Of a stretch of 64,000 bases of DNA, positions 14,407 through 23,615 are shown piece after piece. This DNA is from Microvirga sp052115485 (GTDB lineage Bacteria; Pseudomonadota; Alphaproteobacteria; Rhizobiales; Beijerinckiaceae), in NCBI RefSeq assembly GCF_052115485.1, contig NZ_JBFRGU010000005.1, positions 1 to 64,000 of the forward strand, written 5' to 3'. The position numbers and the translations under genes are program-made. The notes beneath the pieces were generated by a model. The model was not told the DNA's origin. It searched no databases and worked only from the letters and a program-made list of their open reading frames with translations. Every line of letters starts with the position of its first letter. Positions within the stretch are counted from its first letter, which is position 1.

Positions 14407-16335
14407 ATGAGTGCGAGCGACCCGACATCCGTCGCTTCTGTTCCGGTGACGGCGGGTGTGAAGCCGGCGCGATCTCTTCGCGACCTTCAGCGGCTGGCGC
14501 GTCCGGTGCTGGTGGCGGTGCCTGCGTTCGGGCTCGTCGTCGGCCTGATCGCGCGCTATTCCGGGTTCGCGCCATGGGCGGGGCCGATCTGGGCCTTTGC
14601 AACCGTGCCGGTTCTGGCGGTCCTCCTGATCGAGATCGTCGCCAGCCTGCGCCGGGGCGATGTTGGGCTCGATATCGTCGCCGCCCTGTCGATGACGGGC
14701 GCACTCGCCTTTCAGGAAAATCTCGCCGCCGTGGTGGTCGCGCTCATGTATGCGGGCGGCCAGTATCTCGAAAACTATGCGGAGCGCCGGGCGCGACGGG
14801 AAATGACGGCGCTGTTGTCGCACGTACCACGCACGGCCATGCGCTATCGGGACGGGCAGCTCGAAGAGGTCGCGCTCGATCAGGTGACGCCCGGCGACCG
14901 CATTCTCGTGCGGCGCGGCGATATCGTGCCCGTCGATGGCACGGTCTCTAAGGGCATCGCCGTGCTCGATCAATCGGCGCTCACGGGCGAATCCATTCCC
15001 GTGCAACAGGGCGCGGGCGAAGCGGTGATGAGCGGCTCGACCAATGCGGGCGATCCCTTCGATCTTGCCACCACGCACCGGGCGGCCGAGAGCACCTATG
15101 CGGGCATCATCCGTCTCGTGGAGGAGGCGGAGCGGTCCAAGGCGCCGATGTCGCGGCTCGCCGACCGTTTCGCCATGGTCTTCCTCGCCGTCACGATCCT
15201 CCTTTCGGGCGGCGCTTGGCTGTGGACCGGCGATCCGATCCGCGCGCTCGCGGTGCTCGTCATCGCCACGCCCTGTCCGCTGATTCTCGCCGTTCCGGTG
15301 GCAATCATTTCCGGCATTTCGCGTGCCGCGAAGGCGGGCATTCTCATCAAAGGCGGCAAAGCCCTTGAAACACTCGCCCGCATTCGCGCGCTCGTCGTTG
15401 ACAAGACTGGCACGCTCACCCACGGCGAAGCACGTGTGAGCGCGGTTCATCCCGAGAGTTGGCTGTCGGAAGCCGAGCTTTTTCGCATCGCCGCATCCCT
15501 CGATCAGGCTTCGAAACACGTGATTGCGCGCGCCATCGTCGTGGAGGCGCAAAGGCGGGACTTGAGGCTCTCATTGCCCACGTCCATCGAGGAAACGCCG
15601 GGCGAAGGCGTCGAGGGCATCGTCGACGGCAAGCACGTCATCCTCGGCGGACGCAGCTTCGTCGCCAATCGTGTGCCGGATGCAGAGCGTGCCTTGAGCG
15701 CGCAAAAGAAAGCCGTCGGCGCGGTCACCGTCGCTGTCGCCATCGACGGACAGTTCGCGGGCACGTTGGTGTTGGCGGATGAATTGCGCGCGGGAACGGC
15801 GCGCCTTCTCGCCGATCTGCGCCACCAAGGGATCGCGCGCATCGTGCTCGCGACCGGTGACCGTCGCGACGTGGCGCAGGCCGTGACGGCGGGTTTGCCG
15901 TTCAATGCCATCCACGCGGACCTGACCCCCGACGCCAAGATCTTCGTCGTGACCGGCGAACGGGAGAACGGGCCTGTGATGATGATCGGCGACGGCGTCA
16001 ACGATGCACCGGCGCTTGCTGCCGCAGATCTCGGAGTCGCCATGGGCGCACGCGGCGCGGCGGCCTCGGCACAAGCCGCCGACGTGGTGCTTCTCGTGGA
16101 CCGTCTCGACCGCGTTCTCGTGGCGATTCAGATCGCCCAACGGGCCCGCCGCATTGCACTGGAAAGCGTCTATGTGGGCATCGGCCTCTCGTTCATCGGC
16201 ATGATCGCCGCGGCCCTCGGTTATCTGCAACCGGTCGAGGGAGCTCTGATTCAGGAGGCCATCGACGTGACGGTGATCCTCAATGCGCTGAGAGCTCTGC
16301 GAGGTGGCGTGGGAACAGTCACTCCGCACAACTAA
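14407..16335 (+). CDS. heavy-metal P1B-type ATPase with TPC motif and no HMA domain
   Basis: 642-residue metal-pumping ATPase. Visible parts: membrane segments from residue 34, actuator domain with TGES (193-196), the ion site in membrane helix 6 as TPC (288-290) instead of CPC, DKTGT (332-336, phosphorylated Asp), and the nucleotide domain ending with MIGDGVNDAPAL. The usual SEHP motif reads SKHV (369-372). There is no N-terminal metal-binding CxxC domain. In P1B pumps, CPC marks Cu/Zn/Cd transporters, while SPC/TPC variants are linked to other metals such as cobalt or iron, so the cargo is probably not copper. ATG 14407 gives the family start; the frame is open from 14356. Confidence 0.85.
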   Translation: MSASDPTSVASVPVTAGVKPARSLRDLQRLARPVLVAVPAFGLVVGLIARYSGFAPWAGPIWAFATVPVLAVLLIEIVASLRRGDVGLDIVAALSMTGALAFQENLAAVVVALMYAGGQYLENYAERRARREMTALLSHVPRTAMRYRDGQLEEVALDQVTPGDRILVRRGDIVPVDGTVSKGIAVLDQSALTGESIPVQQGAGEAVMSGSTNAGDPFDLATTHRAAESTYAGIIRLVEEAERSKAPMSRLADRFAMVFLAVTILLSGGAWLWTGDPIRALAVLVIATPCPLILAVPVAIISGISRAAKAGILIKGGKALETLARIRALVVDKTGTLTHGEARVSAVHPESWLSEAELFRIAASLDQASKHVIARAIVVEAQRRDLRLSLPTSIEETPGEGVEGIVDGKHVILGGRSFVANRVPDAERALSAQKKAVGAVTVAVAIDGQFAGTLVLADELRAGTARLLADLRHQGIARIVLATGDRRDVAQAVTAGLPFNAIHADLTPDAKIFVVTGERENGPVMMIGDGVNDAPALAAADLGVAMGARGAAASAQAADVVLLVDRLDRVLVAIQIAQRARRIALESVYVGIGLSFIGMIAAALGYLQPVEGALIQEAIDVTVILNALRALRGGVGTVTPHN

Positions 16336-16405
16336 GTTTCACTGCATTCTCGCTTCGCCTCCATTCAGCGGTTATACGCGCTTGGCAAAGATTGGGAGCG
16401 AGACG

Positions 16406-17305
16406 ATGACTTTTGGTGTCGGCGTGTTGGGTCTTGGCGTGATTGGCCAGCGGCTGATCGAAGGGTTCGAGGCCGATCCGCATTTTCGTGTGATCGCCGC
16501 ATACGACCCGAGCCCGGTCGATGTCGACGTGCCGCGCGCAAACAGCGTGCAGGAGCTCATCACGAATCCGGCCATCGCCTGCATCTACATCGCCACGCCA
16601 CCGGCAACGCACGAGGAACTCGTCCGTGCCGTGGCTGATGCTCGCAAGGCGATCTTCTGTGAGAAGCCGCTTGCCGCGTCAGCGACTTCCGCGCATGCCT
16701 GCCTCGAGGCGGCACTGGACGCGGGCGTGCCCGCAGCCGTGAATTTCCCCTTCGCGACGGCGCCCGCCGCAGTGCGGCTAAAGGAACTCGTCGAGACCGG
16801 CGCGCTTGGCGACGGTCTTTCAGCCACCTTGAAGGTGCGCTTCAAGACCTGGCCGCGCGGGTGGCAACACAGCGCGGTGGGATGGCTTGCCGGACCCGAA
16901 CAGGGTGGCTTCACGCGTGAGGTCGTCTCGCACTTCGTGTTTCTGGCGCTCCGCCTTTTCGGCCCTGCCACCGTGGTCGAGAAGCAGATCCAACGCGGCC
17001 CCTCCGGCACGGAAACGCGCGTCAAAGCGATCTTGCAATTCGCCCGCTGCCGTCTCGTCATCGACGGCGCGGTCGAGGGTGAGATCGACGATCTCAATCA
17101 GTTCGAGGTCAGGGGTTCCAAGGGCTCCGCTATGATGAGCGACTGGTATCGCCTGCGTTATGCGGGCGGCGACATCGAACCCGTCCGCGCGGTCGGCAGC
17201 CAGATCGCTGAACTCGCCAAACTCCTCGCCGGAGAGCCTTGCCATCTTGCGACGATGCAGGAAGCGGCGGACGTGGTCGAGATCATCGAGAGCATCTTGT
17301 CGTAA
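16406..17305 (+). CDS. Gfo/Idh/MocA family oxidoreductase
   Basis: 299-residue NAD(P)-dependent oxidoreductase. The N-terminal Rossmann fold has GVLGLGVIGQRL and the family motif FCEKPLA near residue 89 (the Lys is the usual catalytic or cofactor contact). The C-terminal alpha/beta domain carries GGFTREVVSHFVF. The substrate is likely a sugar or inositol derivative but is not determined. GGGAG lies 8-9 nt before ATG 16406. It begins 70 nt after the P-type ATPase and may be read with it. A 12-bp hairpin follows its stop. Confidence 0.85.
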   Translation: MTFGVGVLGLGVIGQRLIEGFEADPHFRVIAAYDPSPVDVDVPRANSVQELITNPAIACIYIATPPATHEELVRAVADARKAIFCEKPLAASATSAHACLEAALDAGVPAAVNFPFATAPAAVRLKELVETGALGDGLSATLKVRFKTWPRGWQHSAVGWLAGPEQGGFTREVVSHFVFLALRLFGPATVVEKQIQRGPSGTETRVKAILQFARCRLVIDGAVEGEIDDLNQFEVRGSKGSAMMSDWYRLRYAGGDIEPVRAVGSQIAELAKLLAGEPCHLATMQEAADVVEIIESILS

Positions 17306-17310
17306 TGAGG

Positions 17311-17343
17311 TTTCTCCTCCCGCTGTTTCGACGGGAGGAGAAA
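17311..17343. terminator. hairpin between convergent genes
   Basis: Perfect 12-bp stem TTTCTCCTCCCG / CGGGAGGAGAAA with a 9-nt loop. It lies 5 nt after the oxidoreductase stop and 13 nt before the dioxygenase stop. No T run follows on either strand, so termination strength is uncertain. Confidence 0.5.
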
Positions 17344-17356
17344 GGGTAATCGCTCC

Positions 17357-18295
17357 TTAGAGCGGCTTCAGTCCGGCCTCAATCTGCGTGCGCCGTGGTT
17401 CCAGGAACGGCGGCAGGGCAAGGCTTTCGCCCAAGGTCGCCATGGGCTCGTCGGTGGCGAAGCCGGGGCCGTCGGTGGCAATCTCGAACAGGATGCCGTT
17501 GGGCTCGCGGAAATAGAGGCTGCGGAAATAATAGCGATCGATCGGCCCGCTCGATGGCGCGCGGATGGCTTGAAGCCGTTCGGCGCATTCGAGATAGGTC
17601 TTTTCGTTTGGCGTGCGGAAGGCCACATGGTGCACGCCTCCCGCGCCCGGTTGTGCGAAAGGAAGCTTCGGCTCGACCGCCACATGAAGCTCGGCAGCAG
17701 GTCCGCCTTCGCCCATGGCGAAGACGTGAACCGTGCGGTCGGCTTCCGCGAATTCACGCTCATGGCGCATGTCCATGCCTTCAGTCAGGACAAGGGCGGT
17801 GCGCTCAAGCTTCGGCACGCTGATCGTGATCGGGCCGAGGCCCCGGATTTGATGCTCGACGGGGACGGAACTGCGCTCCCACGGCACGCCATCACCCTTA
17901 CCGCCGTCATCCACCAAGGCAAGGCGCTGGCCTTCCGGGTCCTCGAAGCTCAGCCACAAACGCCCATCGCGCTCGACAATGCCGCCATGAGCGATCTTGT
18001 GCGCGTCGAAGCGCTCCTTCCACCATTGCAGGGTTTTTTCGCCGGTGACGCGCAGGGCCGTTTGCACGATGCTGTGTGTGCCACGCTTTTCGCGCCCCAC
18101 GGGCCAGTCGAAGAACGTGACGTCGCTGCCTGGCGAGGCGACACCGTCGCCGTAGAACAGGTGATAGGCGCTGACATCGTCCTGGTTCACGGTCTTCTTC
18201 ACGAGGCGCATGCCGAGAGCCTGCGTATAGAAGGCGTGATTACCGGATGCATCCGCCGTGACGGCAGTGAGATGGTGAATTCCTGTGAGTTGCAT
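17357..18295 (-). CDS. ring-cleaving dioxygenase (VOC/glyoxalase fold, MhqO-like)
   Basis: 312-residue protein of two glyoxalase/bleomycin-resistance (VOC) modules. Module 1 starts LTGIHHLTAVTADASGN (metal His in HHLT); module 2 has GGVHHVAFRTPNE and ends with EPNGILFEIATDGPGF, whose Glu is the usual third metal ligand. The family includes hydroquinone-specific extradiol dioxygenases of the MhqO type. ATG 18295 follows GGAGAG by 4 nt; the in-frame ATG at 18310 is less likely. Substrate not determined. Confidence 0.85.
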   Translation of the reverse strand: MQLTGIHHLTAVTADASGNHAFYTQALGMRLVKKTVNQDDVSAYHLFYGDGVASPGSDVTFFDWPVGREKRGTHSIVQTALRVTGEKTLQWWKERFDAHKIAHGGIVERDGRLWLSFEDPEGQRLALVDDGGKGDGVPWERSSVPVEHQIRGLGPITISVPKLERTALVLTEGMDMRHEREFAEADRTVHVFAMGEGGPAAELHVAVEPKLPFAQPGAGGVHHVAFRTPNEKTYLECAERLQAIRAPSSGPIDRYYFRSLYFREPNGILFEIATDGPGFATDEPMATLGESLALPPFLEPRRTQIEAGLKPL

Positions 18296-18408
18296 AATGC
18301 TCTCCATCAATCGGTTGCCCCGAAGATATGATTGCGATCATGCAAGATCGACCCCACGAAAAGCGGATGAATACTTGCCAAAATGCAAGATAGCCTATTC
18401 GCCCAATC

Positions 18409-18452
18409 GAAGGCGTGGATGCCCGGGACGAGCCCGGGCCCGACGGGAGAGG
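18409..18452. repeat. partial GATGCCCGGG-type intergenic palindrome
   Basis: GGATGCCCGGGACGAGCCCGGGC in this gap (two CCCGGG cores separated by ACGAG) resembles one arm of the larger palindromic repeats at 20338, 57745 and 60772. It lies between the dioxygenase start and the M20 gene stop. Confidence 0.4.
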
Positions 18453-18457
18453 GTCGT

Positions 18458-19894
18458 CTAAGCCGCCTTGGCGTTCAGGTGTTCCGGCGTCACTTCGGGT
18501 GGGATCGGGCAGACATAGGCCTTGCCGCCGGTTCGCTCCTTCAGCTCCGCCTTGGCACGGGCGAGAAGCTCGGGGTTGCGTAACACGTCAGCGGCGGTGG
18601 CGGCCATGGATTTGGCGGCGAGCACCATGCCCTTATGCGCTGCCGGCAGCTTGCCCTGCGCCACGAGCTGCCAGGTATGGAACGGGGTGCCGATGGCAAA
18701 GCACGCCGTGTGGCATTGCACCGTCGGTACGATCCAGCTCACATCGCCCACATCGGTGGACCCCATGAGCACACCCTCGCTTTCGGTCATGGGAAGAAGA
18801 CCGTCATGCAGCGCCTTCACCTTGAGCGCGATGTCATGCAGCTTCACGCTTTCCAGAATGTCTTCCGCCGTCAGCGCCTTCTTCTGAAGCTCTTCCGCGA
18901 AGGCCACATCCGCCGCATCGAAAACGGGCGGACCGAGGCGCTTCATGTTCTCGTACATGGCCTCCTGCAAAGCTTTGTTGGGAAGTACGTTGAACGTCGC
19001 ATCGGTGATCTGCACCTCGACGCTCGTCTCCGTCATCAAGGCCGCGCCTTCCGCGACTTTCTTCACGCGCTCGAACAGGATTTGCGCGTCGGGAAGTTGC
19101 GGCGAGCGCACGAGATAGAGCACTTCCGCATAAGCCTGCACCACGTTCGGCGCGATGCCGCCGGTATTGGTGGTGGCGTAATGCACGCGCGCGTCGGAGG
19201 GCATGTGCTCGCGCATGTAATTGACGCCGACATTCATCAACTCGACCGCATCGAGCGCGCTGCGCCCGAGATGCGGAATCGCCGCCGCATGCGCCGCGCG
19301 GCCCTTGAAGCGAAAGTAAGCCTGCACGGTGGCAAGCGAACTCATGGTCGATACCTCATTGACCACGTTCGGATGCCAACAGAACGCCGCGTCGATATCA
19401 TCAAACGCGCCCGCGCGGGCCATGAAGGTCTTGCCCGATCCGCTCTCTTCTGCCGGACAGCCGTAATAGCGCACGGTGCCGGCGATTCCCTCATCTTCCA
19501 ACGCGCTCTTCAAAGCCGCCGCCGCGAGCGCGGAGGCGGAGCCTAAAAGGTTGTGGCCACAACCATGACCGGGCGTCCCGGCCTTGGTCGGCGCATGTTC
19601 GGTGAGGCCCGATTCTTGCGCGAGATCGGGTAGCGCATCGTATTCACCAAGAATGCCGACGACGGGTCCGCCCTGGCCCGCCTCCGCGATGAAGGCGGTC
19701 GCCATGCCGCCCACATTGCGCGTGATGCGAAAACCTTCGCCTTCAAGCAGCGCGATCTGCTCTTCGACCGAGCGATGCTCGTCGAAGGCGAGTTCCGGCA
19801 TGCCCCAGATCCGGTCGCTCATGGCGCAATATTCCGCGCTTCTTTCATCCACGCGGCGCGCGACTTCATCGAGGCTCAAGCGATCGTTGTGCAT
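18458..19894 (-). CDS. M20 amidohydrolase, AbgB-like
   Basis: 478-residue M20 metallo-amidohydrolase, about the length of E. coli AbgB (p-aminobenzoyl-glutamate hydrolase subunit B). Metal-site blocks: GTPGHGCGHN near residue 110, PAEESGSGK near 147 and FCWHPN near 172. A dimerisation insert follows (RFKGRAAHAAAIPHLGRSA). The closing CFAIGTPFHTWQ carries another likely ligand His. It removes an acyl or glutamyl group from an amide; the exact substrate is unknown. No abgA or abgT partner lies next to it, so the folate-salvage function is only a family-level guess. Confidence 0.85.
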   Translation of the reverse strand: MHNDRLSLDEVARRVDERSAEYCAMSDRIWGMPELAFDEHRSVEEQIALLEGEGFRITRNVGGMATAFIAEAGQGGPVVGILGEYDALPDLAQESGLTEHAPTKAGTPGHGCGHNLLGSASALAAAALKSALEDEGIAGTVRYYGCPAEESGSGKTFMARAGAFDDIDAAFCWHPNVVNEVSTMSSLATVQAYFRFKGRAAHAAAIPHLGRSALDAVELMNVGVNYMREHMPSDARVHYATTNTGGIAPNVVQAYAEVLYLVRSPQLPDAQILFERVKKVAEGAALMTETSVEVQITDATFNVLPNKALQEAMYENMKRLGPPVFDAADVAFAEELQKKALTAEDILESVKLHDIALKVKALHDGLLPMTESEGVLMGSTDVGDVSWIVPTVQCHTACFAIGTPFHTWQLVAQGKLPAAHKGMVLAAKSMAATAADVLRNPELLARAKAELKERTGGKAYVCPIPPEVTPEHLNAKAA

Positions 19895-19976
19895 TTGTGA
19901 AAGGCCTTTCTTCGGACACGTCGAGGTAAGAGCTTATCCTTCCCGAAGCCGTTCCGAAAGAAGCCTTCCCGTATCT

Positions 19977-20204
19977 TCAACTGAAGCCGAGATGCTTGCG
20001 CCAATAGAGCTGATGGACATCATGCACCGCCATGAAATCGTCTGCACCAAGGCCGATATCGCGCAATTGATCGTCGCTCAGATCGGAGATGGCGAGCCGC
20101 GTCCGCCTGATGGCCCCAAGCAGCCGCAGCCGATGCCATAAATCCGCGAAGAGGACGAGCTTGTTCGTCGCGGCGAATGCGCCGCTTTCCACCGAGATGT
20201 TCAT
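19977..20204 (-). CDS. DUF1127 (YjiS-like) small protein
   Basis: 75 residues with the DUF1127 mark LSDDQLRDIGL preceded by a basic helix (LLGAIRRTRLAI). Short DUF1127 proteins of alphaproteobacteria have been tied to RNA metabolism and phosphate or stress regulation; here only family membership is certain. It stands alone, between the M20 gene and a palindromic repeat region, with a short leader on the minus strand. Confidence 0.85.
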   Translation of the reverse strand: MNISVESGAFAATNKLVLFADLWHRLRLLGAIRRTRLAISDLSDDQLRDIGLGADDFMAVHDVHQLYWRKHLGFS

Positions 20205-20337
20205 GATTCACAGTCCTTTTGTCGGACTGAAGAATCGCAGGAAAGACCGCTCACGTCCCGCCCAATCCCTTCGCCAACGGCCGAAGCGTTCGGCGGTTCG
20301 GCCATGACAGGAGGTGTTCTCGCCAGCGAACCCACCG

Positions 20338-20480
20338 TCATTCCGGGGCGCGCGAAAGCGCGAGCCCGGAACCCATAAACGTCAACGTGTTCTAAAAAGG
20401 AACAACGGCCAATGTTGCGCAGGAACCGTCACCCTTGACGGCTCTGGATTCCGGGCTCCGCTGCGCGGCCCCGGAAGGAC
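20338..20480. repeat. REP-like palindromic intergenic element (copy 1)
   Basis: Starts GTCATTCCGGGGCGCG and ends with its reverse image (GGATTCCGGGCTCC ... CGCGGCCCCGGAA). Each arm also forms its own hairpin (GCGCGCGAAAGCGCG). Related elements lie at 57745-57843 and 60772-60871. It fills the gap between the DUF1127 and HerA-like genes. Confidence 0.75.
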
Positions 20481-20514
20481 GGAGAAGTTGTGCACCACGA
20501 CGTGATGCACGGCC

Positions 20515-22062
20515 CTAACCGACCGCGAACAGGTCCTGATCGCCGGATGGCGAGGTGGCAGGTTCCTCGAAGGCGTTCGGATCGCCGGGACCCGTCTCCC
20601 AGCCGAGATCGGGCAGGGCGATGATTCGAAGCCCGCGCGGATCGTTGCGGGTCACCACGATGTTGCGGCTTTCCATATAGGCGACGAGGCGGCGGGCGCG
20701 GCCTGGCGAGCGGCTGCCGCAGGCACGCGCGATCTCGCCATCCGGCGGACACGCGGAGCGCTCCATGGCGGCGCGGGCGAGCAGCAGATAGACGCCTTGA
20801 ATGTCTTCTTCGAGATCGCTCGCGAACGCCACCGCGCGATCCCATTCCGTACCCTCGGCGGTCGCCATGTCGACGCCCGCGCGCGCCACCGCGAGACGAC
20901 GGCGGAAGGCTGGGAGGTTTGGTGGTTCGCCACTGACACGACGGATGCGGCAGCGCACGAGAAAGTCCTGGTAGAGCACGGCAACCGTGCGGAACGCCGC
21001 TTCCGGATCGTCGAGGATTTCGCGCATCACAGCGTCAAGAGCGAGTTCGCGCTCGGCTTTCGATTCCTCCGTCATCGCGGTCGGTGCTTCCGGCGCGGTG
21101 GCGGGGCGGGTTCTTGCGAGCTGCGCCAGAAGATCGTTGGTCGCGGGCGGCGGTGGTGGCGGTGCGCGACGCTGTACGACAGGCCGGGCCATTTCCTCCG
21201 CGCTCGCAGTAAAGATGAGATCGCGCGCATCGTCGGTCTGCTGCTCCGGCATGGGCAGCAACTTGAAGCTGCCGCTGCGCGCCGAGGTCTCAACATTCCC
21301 AATCCGCACCGGCAGCGGGCGGCGCGACAAGGCAGGACCCAACGCCACGAAATGGCCGCGCTCCAGATCCCGGAACATTTCGGCCTGGCGACGCTCCATG
21401 CCTAACAAGTCCGCCGCGCGGGCCATATCGATGTCGAGGAACGTGCGGCCCATGAGAAAGTTCGAGGCTTCCGCGGCCACGTTCTTGGCGAGCTTGGCGA
21501 GGCGCTGCGTGGCGATGATGCCGGCAAGGCCGCGCTTACGGCCACGGCACATGAGGTTCGTCATGGCCCCGAGCGAGATCTTTCGGGTCTCGTCCGAGAC
21601 CTCGCCGGCGGCAGCGGGTGCGAAAAGCTGGGCTTCGTCGACGACCACGAGCATCGGATACCAGAGATCGCGCTCCGCATCGAAGAGGCCGCCGAGAAAG
21701 GCGGCGGCGCAACGCATCTGCGCTTCCGAATCGAGTCCTTCGAGGTTGAGCACGACCGAGACGCGGTGCTGACGCACGCGCGCCGCAATGCGCTGAAGAT
21801 CGCCCTCGCTGCGGGCGGCATCCACCACCACATGGCCGAACTTGTCGGCGAGCGTGACGAAATCGCCCTCCGGGTCGATCACGGCCTGCTGGACGTAAGG
21901 CGCGCTCTGTTCAAGCAGGCGGCGCAACAGGTGCGATTTACCCGAGCCGGAATTGCCCTGGACGAGCAGGCGCGTCGCCAGAAGCTCCTCGAGATCGAGA
22001 AGGGCCGAGCCGCCGGACGTTGCCCCTGAGGACACGACCCCCATGTCGATGCCGACCTTCAT
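20515..22062 (-). CDS. HerA/DUF87-type ATPase with C-terminal DNA-binding-like domain
   Basis: 515-residue ATPase of the HerA/FtsK-like DUF87 group. Walker A is GNSGSGKSH (36-44), Walker B MLVVVDEAQLF near residue 137, followed by GRKRGLAGIIATQRLAKL, a sensor-type stretch typical of this group. A Pro-rich hinge (PPPPPP near 305) leads to a helical C-terminal part of about 180 residues including a winged-helix-like region (EIARACGSRSPGRARRLVAYM). Cellular HerA homologues pump DNA with the NurA nuclease, but no nuclease gene is adjacent. Its job is unknown. It is a single-gene unit, divergent from anmK. Confidence 0.75.
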   Translation of the reverse strand: MKVGIDMGVVSSGATSGGSALLDLEELLATRLLVQGNSGSGKSHLLRRLLEQSAPYVQQAVIDPEGDFVTLADKFGHVVVDAARSEGDLQRIAARVRQHRVSVVLNLEGLDSEAQMRCAAAFLGGLFDAERDLWYPMLVVVDEAQLFAPAAAGEVSDETRKISLGAMTNLMCRGRKRGLAGIIATQRLAKLAKNVAAEASNFLMGRTFLDIDMARAADLLGMERRQAEMFRDLERGHFVALGPALSRRPLPVRIGNVETSARSGSFKLLPMPEQQTDDARDLIFTASAEEMARPVVQRRAPPPPPPATNDLLAQLARTRPATAPEAPTAMTEESKAERELALDAVMREILDDPEAAFRTVAVLYQDFLVRCRIRRVSGEPPNLPAFRRRLAVARAGVDMATAEGTEWDRAVAFASDLEEDIQGVYLLLARAAMERSACPPDGEIARACGSRSPGRARRLVAYMESRNIVVTRNDPRGLRIIALPDLGWETGPGDPNAFEEPATSPSGDQDLFAVG

Positions 22063-22365
22063 TCCCTGTCTCGATTCTCCACGCGCAGCCGTTGCCGGAG
22101 ACCCCTCCTAGCACGATGAGGAGCGCGAAGGGGCAAGAACGACTCAGGCTTTCCACAATCTTGCCGCGCCCCGACGACAGCCACGGGGTCGCAGGAAGCG
22201 GCTAAGTCGGCTCGAATTCCGGCTCTCGACCCGCCTCGAGCCTTCTTCTTGGTCTGAAACCACTGGATTGGGCATTGAGATTGCCTGACCTGACGGTAGG
22301 ATGGCCGCCATGATGCGGGCCTTGTCCGGCCGACGCCGGAGCGACAGGCTCGCCCGATCCGCAAC
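22063..22365. other. divergent intergenic region, HerA-like ATPase and anmK
   Basis: About 300 bases without a plausible gene. It must hold the promoters of both flanking genes. On the plus strand TTGAGA (22275-22280), 16 nt and TAGGAT (22297-22302) resemble a housekeeping promoter for anmK. Nothing else is recognised. Confidence 0.4.
22275..22302 (+). promoter_or_regulatory. candidate sigma-70-type promoter of anmK
   Basis: TTGAGA-N16-TAGGAT, about 64 nt before the start codon. Match to the -35/-10 consensus is moderate. Confidence 0.3.
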
Positions 22366-23508
22366 ATGGAGATTGTCGTGAAGCCAGCCTGGGCCATCGG
22401 ATTGATGACTGGAACCGTCCTCGACGGCAATATCGACATCGCCCTGATCAGGACGGATGGCGAGACGGTTCAGGAATTCGGGTCCTGGACGCTGGCGCCC
22501 TACCCACCGGAACTGCGTCCCCTCCTGCGAGACGCCATGGCTCAGGCCCGCGATTGGAATTTTGAAGGGCCGGAGCCTGCGATCTTCGGGCAGGCGGAAG
22601 ACGCCTTGACCCGGGCGCAGTCGGCGGCGGTGACAGCTTTTCTCGCCAAGGCCGGCATCAAACCATCGGACATATCCGTCATCGGCTTCCATGGTCAGAC
22701 CATGCTCCACCGGGCGCCCGATAGCGCGCGCCATGGCCAGACCCGGCAACTCGGCAACGGCGCGCTGATGGCGAGCCTCGTCGGCACGAATGTGGCCTTC
22801 GATTTCCGCACCGCCGACATGGCGGCGGGAGGGCAAGGCGCGCCTCTGGCCGCCAGCTACCATATCGCCCTGTTGCGCAGCATCGACGCCAAGCCGAACA
22901 CGGCCGTTCTCAATCTCGGCGGGGTGAGCAACGTCACCTGGTGGGGCGGCGGCGATATGATGGTCGCGTTCGATACCGGACCCGCCAACGCTCCGCTCAA
23001 CGACTGGATCGGCCGGCACGGCCTCGGCGACATGGATCGCGATGGCGCCATCGCGGCCCGTGGAACCGTGGACGAGGCGCGGCTCGCCCGCCTCCTCGAG
23101 CATCCCTACCTGACGGCTTCCTATCCCAAGTCGCTCGACCGCAATGATTTCACCGCAGCCATGGCTGACGGGCTGAGCCTGGAGGATGGCGCGGCCACCT
23201 TGACCGCGTTTACCGCAGGGGCCGTGGGCAAGGCGCTCGATCTGTTGCCGCAGCGCCCCGAGCATCTCATCCTGTGCGGCGGCGGGCGGAGAAACCCGAC
23301 GCTCGTCGATGCCATCCGCACACGCGCGCGCATCGAGCCCGTCATGGCCGAGGCTGTGGGTTGGCGCGGCGATGCCGTGGAGGCGGAATGCTTCGCCTTT
23401 CTGGCGATCCGCGCCCTTCGTGGATTGCCGATCAGCTTCCCGCTCACGACGGGCGTCAAACAGCCAATCACCGGCGGACGCATCGCGACATTCGACGCGG
23501 CGGCTTGA
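22366..23508 (+). CDS. anmK: anhydro-N-acetylmuramic acid kinase
   Basis: 380-residue AnmK, which opens the anhydro ring of recycled 1,6-anhydroMurNAc and phosphorylates it to MurNAc-6-phosphate in peptidoglycan recycling. Family marks: IGLMTGTVLDGN (12-22; most AnmK read GTSxDGxD), GFHGQTMLHRAPD, a GQGAPLAASYH block, AVLNLGGVSNVTW, FDTGPANAPLNDW and a final LCGGGRRNPTL. The changed first loop recurs, as far as I recall, in rhizobial AnmK, so activity is likely kept. It stands as a single gene upstream of the TetR regulator. Confidence 0.9.
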   Translation: MEIVVKPAWAIGLMTGTVLDGNIDIALIRTDGETVQEFGSWTLAPYPPELRPLLRDAMAQARDWNFEGPEPAIFGQAEDALTRAQSAAVTAFLAKAGIKPSDISVIGFHGQTMLHRAPDSARHGQTRQLGNGALMASLVGTNVAFDFRTADMAAGGQGAPLAASYHIALLRSIDAKPNTAVLNLGGVSNVTWWGGGDMMVAFDTGPANAPLNDWIGRHGLGDMDRDGAIAARGTVDEARLARLLEHPYLTASYPKSLDRNDFTAAMADGLSLEDGAATLTAFTAGAVGKALDLLPQRPEHLILCGGGRRNPTLVDAIRTRARIEPVMAEAVGWRGDAVEAECFAFLAIRALRGLPISFPLTTGVKQPITGGRIATFDAAA

Positions 23509-23615
23509 GCAGGAACAACACCTGACATCCGATCGGCTTTGCCGTTCAGGTGATGGTGCGGGTGAGTGCCCGCGCCATTCTGTCGTTTCGACTCGGCAAT
23601 AGCCTTCCATTACGA

